Assembly: GCF_025369935.1 (NCBI RefSeq)
Contig: NZ_CP104467.1
Coordinates: 6,765,001 to 6,829,000 of the forward strand
Source: Paenibacillus andongensis
Lineage (GTDB): Bacteria > Bacillota > Bacilli > Paenibacillales > NBRC-103111
Direction of reading: 5' to 3'
Length of the DNA: 64,000 nt
The notes below the pieces were generated by a model. It ran no database searches, was not told where the DNA came from, and worked only from the letters and a program-made list of their open reading frames with translations. The position numbers and the translations under genes are program-made. The stretch's first letter is position 1; each line of letters begins with the position of its first letter. Shown here piece after piece: positions 45,947 to 53,760 of this stretch.

Positions 45947-46102
45947 GAAAAAAGCGCTTTCCAAGCAAGGCTTTACCGAATAACCCGAACGATGTAAAAT
46001 ATAAATACGGTTGCAAGTGATCCTACTGATCAAAAATCGTTTCATACCGTTGCACGCACGTAGGATTTACCCCCCACAATTCCCATTAAGGAGGTATGTT
46101 CC

Positions 46103-46690
46103 ATGTACGCATTAAAGGACAAGGAAATGATTTTTGTATTCACCGGTCCTCACGGTGCTGGTCGTAAGACGGTCGCGGAAATGTCAGGCTCTACGCTCGG
46201 CATGAAGCAGGTCATCTCTTACACCACCAGACCTCCGAAGGCTACCGAAGAAGATGGTCAAGATTATCACTTTATCTCTCCGGCCGAGTTTGTTAAAGCA
46301 CAAGCTGCTGGTGAATTCATTGAGGTTAGTACAGTTAATGACCATTTGTATGGCATCAAAAGTGCAGATATTGAACACATGTTCGAAATTAGCGGAAGCA
46401 TTTATTTAATTTTGAACCGCTTTGGCGCCGAAACCCTCAAAAAGATTTACGGAGATCACGTAGTCCTTATCTTCATTCATGCCGGTCGGGATAAACTTGA
46501 ACAACGGATGAAAGAAAGCGGAGATTCCGAGGAAATGATTTCGAAGTATCTTTCTTATTATGAAGAAGAATTAGCTTTCCGTGACCAATGTGATCATGTA
46601 TTTGAGAATGTTGATTTAGCGCACACCGTGTTTGATTTGACGAAAACGTTGGATCAGTACTTAAATCGCAATTTAGTTGATTTAGATTAA
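46103..46690 (+). CDS. Guanylate-kinase-like protein with altered P-loop
   Basis: 195 residues. The order of motifs is that of guanylate kinase: P-loop FTGPHGAGRKTVAE near the N terminus, the GMP-site SYTTRPPKATEEDGQDYHFI, and GEFIEVSTVNDHLYG. In the canonical P-loop GPSGVGKGT the lysine is at position 7; here positions 7-8 are Arg-Lys, so the phosphate-binding lysine is displaced. The C-terminal lid reads ERMKESGDSEEMISKYLSYY with fewer arginines than usual. It is probably a paralogue of the housekeeping enzyme (not in the window). ATG is preceded by AAGGAGG. Enzymatic activity is uncertain. Confidence 0.8.
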   Translation: MYALKDKEMIFVFTGPHGAGRKTVAEMSGSTLGMKQVISYTTRPPKATEEDGQDYHFISPAEFVKAQAAGEFIEVSTVNDHLYGIKSADIEHMFEISGSIYLILNRFGAETLKKIYGDHVVLIFIHAGRDKLEQRMKESGDSEEMISKYLSYYEEELAFRDQCDHVFENVDLAHTVFDLTKTLDQYLNRNLVDLD

Positions 46691-46710
46691 ACGGCAGTGA
46701 ATGCCTATAA

Positions 46711-46742
46711 CAGGCCTGGACGGAACTTCGTCCGGGTCTTTT
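46711..46742 (+). terminator. Terminator of the guanylate-kinase-like gene
   Basis: GGCCTGGACG pairs with CGTCCGGGTC (with G-U pairs) around GAACTT, followed by TTTTC. It lies about 25 bases past the stop codon. Confidence 0.75.
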
Positions 46743-46790
46743 CACGTAACAATTAGCGGCTGCGATGCCTTCATTAAGGAGTTGTCCACT

Positions 46791-47939
46791 TTGAAAATTA
46801 TATCTATTGAACCTACACCTAGCCCGAATTCAATGAAGCTCAATATGGATGAGTCGCTACCTACTGGTGTACGAAAAACCTATACAAAAGAAAACAGCAA
46901 GCAAGCACCTGAAAATATGGGGCAATTGCTGGCTGTTCAAGGCGTGATTAGTGTGTTCCATGCAGCGGACTTCATTGCCGTAGACCGCACCTCTAAGGGG
47001 GACTGGCAGTTCATTCTGGCCAGAGCCCGTGAGATTTTTGGCGAAGCGCAGCCATCTGCCGACGGAGGCCTGCCGACGGAACAGCAGCCAACAGCTGAAG
47101 CCGCATTCGGTGAGGCACAAGTCCTCGTGCAGATGTTTCGTGGCATTCCGCTCCAGGTGAGGGTTCGCGCCGGCACAGAGGAAGTGCGCGTAGGAATGCC
47201 GCAGCGCTTCACTGAGGCGGCCGTTCGCGCAGGTACGGCATCGCCGAACCTGATTAAGGAGCGGAAGCTCGAGGAGCTCGGCGTACGCTACGGCGAGCTC
47301 GGGGACATCGCGGGCGAAGTCGTCCAGGAGCTCGACGCTTCTTACGACGACGCCCGCGTCGAAAGCTTGGTCTCCCTCGCGATGCGGGAGACCTCGGAAG
47401 AAGCCCCCGCGGAGGAATCCGCGGAGGTTGAAGATGCTAGCGCAGCAAGTGCGCAGCTGCGGCACAGCGACTGGAAGCTGCGCTACGCCGCGCTTCAGAA
47501 GATCCAGCCGTCGCTTGAGACGCTGCCGCTTCTCGTCCATGCCCTGCAGGACGAGAACACGTCGATTCGGCGACTGGCAACCGTATATCTCGGGGATATC
47601 AAGGAACCCGAGGTACTGCCCTTCCTGTATCGCGCCCTTGAGGACGATACACCTTCCGTTCGGCGGACTGCTGGCGATACGCTGTCCGATCTCGGTGACC
47701 CTGCCGCCATGCCAGCCATGGCGAAGGCGCTCAAAGATCGCAACAAGCTAGTCCGCTGGCGCGCGGCGCGCTTCTTGTACGAAGTCGGAGACAACACCGT
47801 GCTGAGTGCCCTGCACGAAGCTGTCGACGACCCTGAATTCGAGGTGCGCATGCAGGTGAAAATCGCACTCGAGCGCATCGAAGGCGGGCACGCCGCCGAA
47901 GGCTCTGTATGGCAGCAAATGACCCGTAGGAACGAATAA
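46791..47939 (+). CDS. CvfC-like protein: Nfu N-terminal domain plus HEAT repeats
   Basis: 382 residues. The N-terminal domain (about 1-88) resembles the scaffold Nfu/NifU N domain (IEPTPSPNSMKLNMDESLP, QGVISVFHAADFIAVDR). A middle segment (about 105-200; VQMFRGIPLQVRVRAGTEEV) matches the conserved virulence factor C family. About five HEAT-like repeats follow (RHSDWKLRYAALQKIQPSL; DENTSIRRLATVYLGDIKEP; DDTPSVRRTAGDTLSDLGDP). Start TTG 46791 has AAGGAG 9 bases upstream; the longer reading would cross the preceding terminator. The molecular role is unclear; family members affect virulence-factor expression in Staphylococcus. The 47-48 kb coding DNA is GC-rich. Confidence 0.85.
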   Translation: MKIISIEPTPSPNSMKLNMDESLPTGVRKTYTKENSKQAPENMGQLLAVQGVISVFHAADFIAVDRTSKGDWQFILARAREIFGEAQPSADGGLPTEQQPTAEAAFGEAQVLVQMFRGIPLQVRVRAGTEEVRVGMPQRFTEAAVRAGTASPNLIKERKLEELGVRYGELGDIAGEVVQELDASYDDARVESLVSLAMRETSEEAPAEESAEVEDASAASAQLRHSDWKLRYAALQKIQPSLETLPLLVHALQDENTSIRRLATVYLGDIKEPEVLPFLYRALEDDTPSVRRTAGDTLSDLGDPAAMPAMAKALKDRNKLVRWRAARFLYEVGDNTVLSALHEAVDDPEFEVRMQVKIALERIEGGHAAEGSVWQQMTRRNE

Positions 47940-48002
47940 TGTTCGGTGGAAATAGTCTGTTGTACACCGTACAACTTGCCTTTCTAATTCTCCATTGGTT
48001 TA

Positions 48003-48052
48003 AAAAAAACACGGAGGCCCATCCAATTTTGGATGCCCTCCGTGCTTTTTTA
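48003..48052. terminator. Bidirectional terminator between converging genes
   Basis: GCACGGAGG and CCATCC pair with GGATG and CCTCCGTGC around a TTTT-containing loop, with T runs on both strands. It separates the plus-strand HEAT protein from the minus-strand M48 protease. Confidence 0.9.
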
Positions 48053-48072
48053 CATATAAGTGGGACAAAGAC

Positions 48073-49323
48073 CTAACGCTTACCAAACTGCTCAAAATAT
48101 AAAATCCGCTCCAAAATCGTTGGATGCGAGCCGCGGAACCACTGAACCAGCTTCGGTTGTGTGACGGGGCTGAGATTTTCTTTGGCAATGTGTTGAAAGG
48201 CGCGGATCGCGGCGCTGCCGTCTCCCGTCATTTTCATAGCATAGGCATCAGCGCGATGCTCGATGGCTCTTGAGAACGCATTTTGCGCTGGCGCCGAGGC
48301 GAAACTCATTAGGGTCACAATCAGCAGCAAGATCGGCAGCGCTGCTAAATCGTTTTCCTCTTGTATTCCCCAAATTGAACCCCAACGCCGAATAAACCAA
48401 CGATAAGCATGAAACGCAAGCCAGAAACCGATAAAACTTAATGCGATTCCATAAGCAATCCCTAGATAGATATGCCGCTCGGCATAATGTCCCATTTCAT
48501 GGGCCATCACGGTCAAAATCTCATCAGGCTGCAGCTTCTTCAGTATCGTATCCCAAAGTACAATACGAGCGTTCCCTCCAATGCCATTCACATAGGCATT
48601 AATTGTATGAGTCCGCTCAGACATATTGACTTCATAGACTTGATCCGCAGGGATCTCTGACCGCGCAGCAAGCTGAAGAATTTGTGCCTTTAGCTCTTGA
48701 TTTTGGAGCGGCCTAAAATCGTGATACAGCGGGTCCAGCACAACGGGCTGGATGAAGGTGACGAACAAAATAAGCGGAATAGATACCAGCCAGAACCAGA
48801 GCCACCAGCGGTTAGGACTCCATTTTAGCACCCCTCTGAAAATCCATACGATAACTGTCGTACCCAAGACATTAACCAGAAAATCTTTGCCATAATCACT
48901 CCAGAACAAAGCTAGTGTTTCCGTGGACAACCCATAAACCTGGTCGATTTTGAACAGGAAATAATCAATCGGCAGCAAGAGCACGTCCATAAGCAAGGTA
49001 AATAAAAGCACAAAAGCAACCATCTGCAAGAAAGAGCCTCGGAACAACTTTTCCACTATATGGCGAAACCTTACTGCAATTCCGAGCAGGGCCAGCAGGA
49101 CCCCCATCTGTAATGGAGTGCTTAGGAAATAAGTTAGCGACCGTATGCGCGACAAGGACTCTGCCTTCGTAATTTCTTGTGTGGTCATAAACGTATGCGG
49201 GTCAGCACTGGTTCCAATAAGTTCAAGCGGGATTTTGAATAATTCCCCTTTTAAGAAATAAACGATTAGGGTTAACGCATACACGCTAAAAGTTACGACC
49301 AGAGCTATATAGAAACGCTTCAT
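48073..49323 (-). CDS. M48-family membrane zinc metalloprotease (Ste24-like)
   Basis: 416 residues with about six to seven membrane helices. The zinc motif is in TVMAHEMGHYAERH, and the third ligand Glu lies downstream in FSRAIEHRADAYAM. The N-terminal part resembles the Ste24 N domain, and SERTHTINAYVNGIGGNARI is typical. It is probably an integral membrane protease for misfolded membrane or signal proteins. Its ATG overlaps the stop of the upstream 168-residue gene by ATGA, so the two are an operon. Confidence 0.9.
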   Translation of the reverse strand: MKRFYIALVVTFSVYALTLIVYFLKGELFKIPLELIGTSADPHTFMTTQEITKAESLSRIRSLTYFLSTPLQMGVLLALLGIAVRFRHIVEKLFRGSFLQMVAFVLLFTLLMDVLLLPIDYFLFKIDQVYGLSTETLALFWSDYGKDFLVNVLGTTVIVWIFRGVLKWSPNRWWLWFWLVSIPLILFVTFIQPVVLDPLYHDFRPLQNQELKAQILQLAARSEIPADQVYEVNMSERTHTINAYVNGIGGNARIVLWDTILKKLQPDEILTVMAHEMGHYAERHIYLGIAYGIALSFIGFWLAFHAYRWFIRRWGSIWGIQEENDLAALPILLLIVTLMSFASAPAQNAFSRAIEHRADAYAMKMTGDGSAAIRAFQHIAKENLSPVTQPKLVQWFRGSHPTILERILYFEQFGKR

Positions 49324-49826
49324 TTCATACCTCCACGACCAACTTCGTTCAAGTTAATTAATAACCAATCTGGTGTAAAGTCTCTAGACAGGAGCCACAC
49401 CTGGGTGAAATGACCATTCGGCAGTACCAGATTACGCTTCCGGCCAAGTATATCGGACATCCCAAACAGAAGGGATAGATTACGAATTAGCAGCATGCAG
49501 GGATAATCATGAGAGTAATCTTTTAATTTATGCTCCTTACTTTGAATGCGGTCATTAATGACCTGAATAAACGTATCAATTCCTTCGGCGCTGGGCTTAG
49601 TCAACTGAGATCGCGACAGCATAAGCCGAGCTTCCTCGGTATCGTAGAACAGATGGGTGACTTCTAACCCTACTTGATGATTTCTGGCATCCTCAAGCAG
49701 CGCGTCAGGCTTCTCTTGCTGCTGAACCATACGCAATGGAACCTCATTATTTACATTGTATAAATCTAGAAAAATATCAATTGCGGTTTGTTCCAACGCC
49801 TTTTTCTGATCCTCGTGTTTATTCAT
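49320..49826 (-). CDS. Uncharacterised protein with a PD-(D/E)XK-like motif
   Basis: 168 residues, soluble, of no family I can name. After a helical N terminus comes EKPDALLEDARNHQVGLEVTHLF, spaced like the acidic residues of PD-(D/E)XK nucleases (E/D, then D, then E-x-T in place of E-x-K). It ends with a beta-rich PNGHFTQVWLLSRDFTPDWL. Without the lysine, nuclease activity is doubtful. It is cotranscribed with and overlaps the M48 protease gene. Start ATG 49826 is preceded by GGGGAG. Confidence 0.65.
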   Translation of the reverse strand: MNKHEDQKKALEQTAIDIFLDLYNVNNEVPLRMVQQQEKPDALLEDARNHQVGLEVTHLFYDTEEARLMLSRSQLTKPSAEGIDTFIQVINDRIQSKEHKLKDYSHDYPCMLLIRNLSLLFGMSDILGRKRNLVLPNGHFTQVWLLSRDFTPDWLLINLNEVGRGGMK

Positions 49827-50094
49827 AAATCTCCCCTATATCCATTGAACGAGTCGTTGCTCCCATTTTACCCTATTCAATGAGCTTATACCTCACGAAC
49901 AAATACTCATAAATCTAATCATATCTCGGGCAAATGAGCGGTCACCCGTTCTCTAGACTATGCGACAGCCTTGTCATTGTATGTGCATGGGTTCAATCAT
50001 TATCAATTTGCAGAAATAAATAGTCGGTCACTTTATTTGATTTTTCCATTTTCACATGTTGTAATGAGAAGACAACCCCGATTGGACGTGGGAA

Positions 50095-50883
50095 ATGATG
50101 AAATTAACTTGTTGTTTTTTAGTGTTGTTCAGTATCTTTTGTTTGGCAATCGCTATGCCTACATCCCCTGCCCTAGAGCAGGTATTACCTATATCCGTTA
50201 CTAAAGCACATCTAGATGGTACGGAGCTACCGGTACCGGTGACAATGACAGTGTCAGTACCTACATCTTTGCCAACCATTAAACCCAAGACGAATCATCA
50301 TTTTCAGTTGCAAAATGTTCCTGCCCTATCGCAGCTGCCTGAGCTGCCGAACGGATGTGAAGCCGTCGTTGCCACGATGCTGTTAAACTGGGCTGGAGTT
50401 CCCGTATCCAAAGAGGAAGTCGCGGATGCGCTCCCCTTAGGCGAGTTGCCTTATGTGAATGACGACGGAGCATTAATTGGCAGTAATCCCAAAGATGTAT
50501 TTGTAGGTAGCCCCTATGAGGTAGGTTATGGTATTTATCATAAGCCGATCGCGGACATGCTGGATCAATGGTTACCCGGTCGCGTGAAGGATTTATCTGG
50601 CATAGCCTTTGAAGATTTGCTTACTATTGTTTCCCAAGGAAAACCGGCCATGATCTGGGCAACCGAACATATGGACATACCTTATCTGGAGATGGAATGG
50701 CAGGATGAGAAGGGGCAGCTGGTCGAGTGGTATCAACCTGAGCACGCCTTACTCTTAACAGGCTGGGACGACGATTACGCCTATATGAACGATCCTATGA
50801 CCGGAAAACAGGAATCTTATGCTTTATCTGATTTCAAAACTGTCTGGGAGCAGATGGGTTCTCAAGCGATTACATTAAATTAA
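50095..50883 (+). CDS. Secreted C39-like cysteine peptidase family protein
   Basis: 262 residues. A signal peptide (LVLFSIFCLAIAM) is followed by a linker and a Peptidase_C39_2 domain from about residue 70. The catalytic-type cysteine is in LPNGCEAVVATMLLNWAGV, the histidine in EHALLLTGWDDDYAYMNDP and the Asp in the same block. Family members are papain-fold proteins of unclear substrate on the outside of Bacilli. The ribosome site is weak (GTGGGAA), and ATG 50098 is an alternative start. Confidence 0.8.
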   Translation: MMKLTCCFLVLFSIFCLAIAMPTSPALEQVLPISVTKAHLDGTELPVPVTMTVSVPTSLPTIKPKTNHHFQLQNVPALSQLPELPNGCEAVVATMLLNWAGVPVSKEEVADALPLGELPYVNDDGALIGSNPKDVFVGSPYEVGYGIYHKPIADMLDQWLPGRVKDLSGIAFEDLLTIVSQGKPAMIWATEHMDIPYLEMEWQDEKGQLVEWYQPEHALLLTGWDDDYAYMNDPMTGKQESYALSDFKTVWEQMGSQAITLN

Positions 50884-50961
50884 CAGCAGGCCTTTAAAAT
50901 AATAGTACTCAAAACAAAAATAAATGATTTCGTGAAGGCAAGCTGGCCTTAACGTTTCCGT

Positions 50962-51152
50962 ATGTTGTAAACACTGCAACAATTCACACGCTTTATTGCT
51001 ATTTTGCTGGTTGAAGTTGTATTCCGTACAACATTTTGCCCTCTTTCTGATGCAAAATGGCCTGTTTAAGTCCCAATTGTTCTACTTTATGCAACACGGA
51101 AGGGAGAAAGGCGGGTTCTGGGCACAAATTGTTGCCCTTTATACAATATGTT
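50962..51152 (+). repeat. Four-hairpin repeat element, copy A
   Basis: Four 17-base mini-hairpins of the pattern GTTGTA-N5-TACAAC start at 50964, 51016, 51079 and 51131 (steps 52, 63, 52). The third and fourth are degenerate (GTTCTA/TGCAAC; GTTGCC/TACAAT). The reverse complement of 53546-53742 aligns along the whole length, with identical blocks CAACAATTCACACGC, AAATGGCCTG, CCCAATTGTT and GGAGAAAGGCGGG. It lies in a gene-free stretch between converging genes and is followed by a terminator on the same strand. No protein is encoded. It could be a non-coding RNA or a MITE-like element. Confidence 0.75.
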
Positions 51153-51206
51153 GCCGACGATGATAAACAGAGGGTAATCTTTGCTTGCTCCAATTTTCTT
51201 TATCTT

Positions 51207-51256
51207 AAAAAAGCATGAACTGCTCGATCTATCCCGAGTAGTCCATGCTTTTTTTT
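51207..51256. terminator. Bidirectional terminator beside element A and the IF3 paralogue
   Basis: AAAAAAGCATGAACTGCTCG pairs with CGAGTAGTCCATGCTTTTTT (one mismatch). T runs are present on both strands. It ends the minus-strand IF3-like gene and any plus-strand transcript through element A. Confidence 0.9.
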
Positions 51257-51740
51257 ATAAGGGATCCATTTGCACTACCGCTTGCTTACCGCTAAGCTGT
51301 ATGCCTGTATGCTTACGTCCATGCGAGCTCAAATCTTTGGTCAGCGTCTCCAGCAATTCTTTCGCCTTCGCGCCTTCTTTGCCTGAAATCTTCACGACCA
51401 GCAGCACAGCGTCACCGCCTTGCAGAATGCGCTCCGCCTGCTGCCTCTTCGTCTCTAGGTCATGATCTTCGATGTGAGGTGTTAAGCGGAGCTCCTTAAC
51501 CTTAGGGGCTTGCTCTCGTTTACGGGCCTGCTGCTTTTCCTGCAGGGCTTCTTGTTTCGCTTGCCCAGCGCCAATGAGCTTACAGGGAGGTGGACTGCTC
51601 ATGAGCGAGGTGCAGATTAAATCCACTTTCAGCTGCTTCGCTAGCAGCAGTGCTTCCTTCGTGGGCATTACGCCCAGATCTTCACCATGTAGTCCTGTTA
51701 CATGAACCTCGGATGCTTTGATTTTCTCATTCTTAATCAT
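51255..51740 (-). CDS. Diverged translation initiation factor IF-3 paralogue
   Basis: 161 residues with the full two-domain IF3 layout: an N domain (NEKIKASEVHVTGLHGEDLG, then MPTKEALLLAKQLKVDLICT and PPPCKLI), a basic helical linker (KQEALQEKQQARKREQ) and a C domain (KVKELRLTPHIEDHDLETKR, then GDAVLLVVKISGKEGAKAKE). The final strand lacks the usual G-R-x-M-x-M-x-L motif. The true infC normally lies with rpmI-rplT, which are absent here, so this is an extra copy. It may act on a ribosome subset or in stress; function unknown. A good ribosome site was not evident. Confidence 0.85.
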   Translation of the reverse strand: MIKNEKIKASEVHVTGLHGEDLGVMPTKEALLLAKQLKVDLICTSLMSSPPPCKLIGAGQAKQEALQEKQQARKREQAPKVKELRLTPHIEDHDLETKRQQAERILQGGDAVLLVVKISGKEGAKAKELLETLTKDLSSHGRKHTGIQLSGKQAVVQMDPL

Positions 51741-51816
51741 TGTGAATACACCTAATCTTTCGCTATAATGAACCCATTAACAGGAAGAGGTTGTTTAAGG
51801 AGATGTCTAACCCCAT

Positions 51817-52125
51817 ATGAATAATAAACAATTAGAAGAGCAAATGATCGAAAATTACAAACGTGAAGAGCATATGATGATCCTCGTTTTTGCACAATGG
51901 TGTATCAACCATGATTTGGATCCTGCAGCGCTCTATCATAGCGCATACCCAGACCAACCAAATAATGAGGCGCTGCAGCAAGCCCTTGATTTAACGGTTC
52001 CCAAAGATGAAGCCGGTGAAGTCCCTGATGACACTGTACTAGGCGTACTATCTTTATTCGGCAACGAGGAACTAGCCTTCATCGTCACACAAGAAATCGA
52101 TAAGCGTCCGAGAAAGAACCGTTAA
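51817..52125 (+). CDS. Hypothetical protein
   Basis: 102 residues, acidic and helical, with no motif I recognise. Aromatic/hydrophobic residues cluster in MMILVFAQWCINHDLDPAAL, and the C terminus (KRPRKNR) is basic. AAGGAG lies upstream but 14 bases or more from the ATG. Its coding-like composition and divergent placement against the IF3 paralogue support a real gene. Confidence 0.65.
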   Translation: MNNKQLEEQMIENYKREEHMMILVFAQWCINHDLDPAALYHSAYPDQPNNEALQQALDLTVPKDEAGEVPDDTVLGVLSLFGNEELAFIVTQEIDKRPRKNR

Positions 52126-52203
52126 TCGTTTCCCAAGGATAAACGACTCCGTCGTCCTTCAGGACGAGCGCGTTTGTCAAGACTGATGACGCGAAGTGTA
52201 ATT

Positions 52204-52226
52204 AAACTTATACTTTCTTATCTACT
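52204..52226. repeat. 23-bp dispersed repeat, copy 1
   Basis: AAACTTATACTTTCTTATCT followed by ACT recurs exactly at 53761-53783. A looser copy (18 of 22) lies at 11-32. This copy touches the stop codon of the LLM oxidoreductase gene. Confidence 0.6.
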
Positions 52227-53254
52227 TAAAAAGCATGCTGTCTCATCTCAAGGTTAAAAGCTTCAGCCAACAATTCAATGGTCTGCAGTCTCGTTTCAAA
52301 ACGGTAGCCGCCGGTCACTACCATCACTTCATCGACTTGGTAGCTTTCGGCTAGTTTCAGCAGCTGCTCTCTCACTTGGTTTGGATCACCAATAATCATA
52401 CGGGATCGATTGTCCCTTACCCTTGTTTGATCCCAATCTGAGTACACATAGTCAGCCGCTTCTTCGGGCGATTTCACTCCTGTGAATTCGCCCTTTTCCG
52501 TTTGCAGGATGCGCAAATCAATGGAAGCCGCAAGTCCCTCGGCCTCCGCCTGCGTCTCAGCGCACAGCACATAGATGCACACCGTAGCCTGCGGTACGAC
52601 ATTCAGCGCAGACGGTTGGAACGAGCTGCGGTAGCTGCGCACCGCATGTTGTCCTCCCGCTCCGTTGATGAAGTGCGCGAAGCAGAACGCTGCGCCTGCT
52701 TGCGAGGCATACACCCCGCTCTGCCCGGTGGAGCCGAGCAGCCACACCTGGGGCATCGAGTCCACCAAAGGGGTGGCGCGGATGCCCTCGAACACATGCC
52801 CGGGTTCCACCGAGTCGGCGAGGAACCCGAGTAGATCCGTGACTTGCGCTGGGAACCGCTCAAGTCCCTCAAACATATCAGCGCTGATGCCTCGCAGCGC
52901 TTTGGCCGTATGCGGCGTGCCTCCGGGCGCACGCCCGATGCCAAGGTCGATGCGCCCCGGATAGAGCGCCTCGAGCATACGGAAATTCTCAGCGACCTTG
53001 TAGGGGCTGTAATGGGGCAGCAGCACGCCGCCGGAGCCGAGCCGAATACGACTCGTGCGGGCAGCCAGCGTAGAGAGCAGCACCTCTGGCGAGGAGCCGG
53101 CAAGGCCTGCCGAGTTATGATGCTCCGACACCCAGAATCGGGTGTAGCCGAGACGGTCCGCCACCTGAGCCAACCCAATTGTTTGCTGTAAAGCTTCGCT
53201 ATGCGTAAACCCGGATGATACCGGTGACTGATCAAGAATACTTAACTTCAGCAT
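52226..53254 (-). CDS. LLM-class flavin-dependent oxidoreductase (MsnO8 family)
   Basis: 342 residues, a TIM-barrel luciferase-like monooxygenase. Family hallmarks are LSILDQSPVSSG at the N terminus, YTRFWVSEHHNSAGLAGSSP, RIRLGSGGVLLPHYSPYKVA, IDLGIGRAPGGT and PQVWLLGSTGQSG. Such enzymes use FMNH2 and O2; the substrate is unknown. Start ATG follows GAAGGG. It stands alone, between the two inverted repeat elements. Part of the gene (52.6-53.1 kb) is unusually GC-rich. Confidence 0.92.
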   Translation of the reverse strand: MLKLSILDQSPVSSGFTHSEALQQTIGLAQVADRLGYTRFWVSEHHNSAGLAGSSPEVLLSTLAARTSRIRLGSGGVLLPHYSPYKVAENFRMLEALYPGRIDLGIGRAPGGTPHTAKALRGISADMFEGLERFPAQVTDLLGFLADSVEPGHVFEGIRATPLVDSMPQVWLLGSTGQSGVYASQAGAAFCFAHFINGAGGQHAVRSYRSSFQPSALNVVPQATVCIYVLCAETQAEAEGLAASIDLRILQTEKGEFTGVKSPEEAADYVYSDWDQTRVRDNRSRMIIGDPNQVREQLLKLAESYQVDEVMVVTGGYRFETRLQTIELLAEAFNLEMRQHAF

Positions 53255-53317
53255 GTCATCCCTTCTTTCTGAGTCATCTGCCGATGATCTTGATTATACA
53301 ACGTCCGACCAACAAAA

Positions 53318-53350
53318 GAAAAAGGACAAACCCCTAATGGCGTTGTCCCG
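53318..53350 (-). terminator. Terminator-like hairpin upstream of the LLM gene
   Basis: On the minus strand GGACAA...CC, ATTA, GG...TTTGTCC is followed by TTTTTC. It lies about 65 bases before the LLM start codon and 195 bases after element B, so it could end a small RNA that includes B or attenuate the LLM gene. Confidence 0.5.
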
Positions 53351-53545
53351 AATTGTTAAATTTTGATTAATCCATTCCTCTTACTTACTAAAAGTGTATG
53401 GTTACGGAAAAATTTTATGCCAGTCTTTTTTCCAAACAGTCATTTTTCAATACACTTTTATCTTTAATTGAGTGGTAGAGAATCAGAATCCATCGTCTTA
53501 TAAGCTCAGTGAAGTTGTGGATGAATGAATCCCCATTCGCAGTTG

Positions 53546-53742
53546 AATGATGTTGTAAAAAGTGCAACAATTACTGCCTAGATCCCGCCTTTCTCCTATT
53601 GATGTTGTATTATAATTATGTACAACAATTGGGTCCGATTCAGGCCATTTCGGAGAAAATGGGTTGAATTGTTGTACAAACTACAACTTCTATCTGCCAA
53701 ATGGGCTTTGGGCGTGTGAATTGTTGTAGATATTACAACATT
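53546..53742 (-). repeat. Four-hairpin repeat element, copy B (inverted relative to A)
   Basis: Mini-hairpins GTTGTA/TACAAC lie at 53552-53568, 53604-53626, 53671-53687 and 53723-53739 (steps 52, 67, 52). One of them, at 53604, has a longer loop of 11 bases. The reverse complement is homologous to 50962-51152 over the full length. The minus-strand copy lies between the GH38 terminator and the LLM gene. The surrounding 53255-53856 stretch holds no protein gene. Confidence 0.75.
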
Positions 53743-53760
53743 GGGTAACCGTGATCATTA

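Noticed and set aside
45311-46016. Long alternative frames (124-191 codons) on both strands over the helicase tail
   Set aside because: GC-rich tandem RGG-coding DNA is open in several frames; the products are low-complexity Arg/Pro/His-rich strings without ribosome sites.
46857-47974. Minus-strand frames of 90-227 codons opposite the HEAT-repeat gene
   Set aside because: Compositional shadow of GC-rich coding DNA; the plus-strand protein has clear domains.
50964-51147. CRISPR array at the GTTGTA repeats
   Set aside because: The repeats are short imperfect hairpins with unequal, mutually homologous spacers in two genomic copies, and no cas genes are present.
52502-53235. Frames of 100-210 codons opposite or overlapping the LLM oxidoreductase
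   Set aside because: Explained by high GC in that part of the gene; the LLM protein is full length and conserved.
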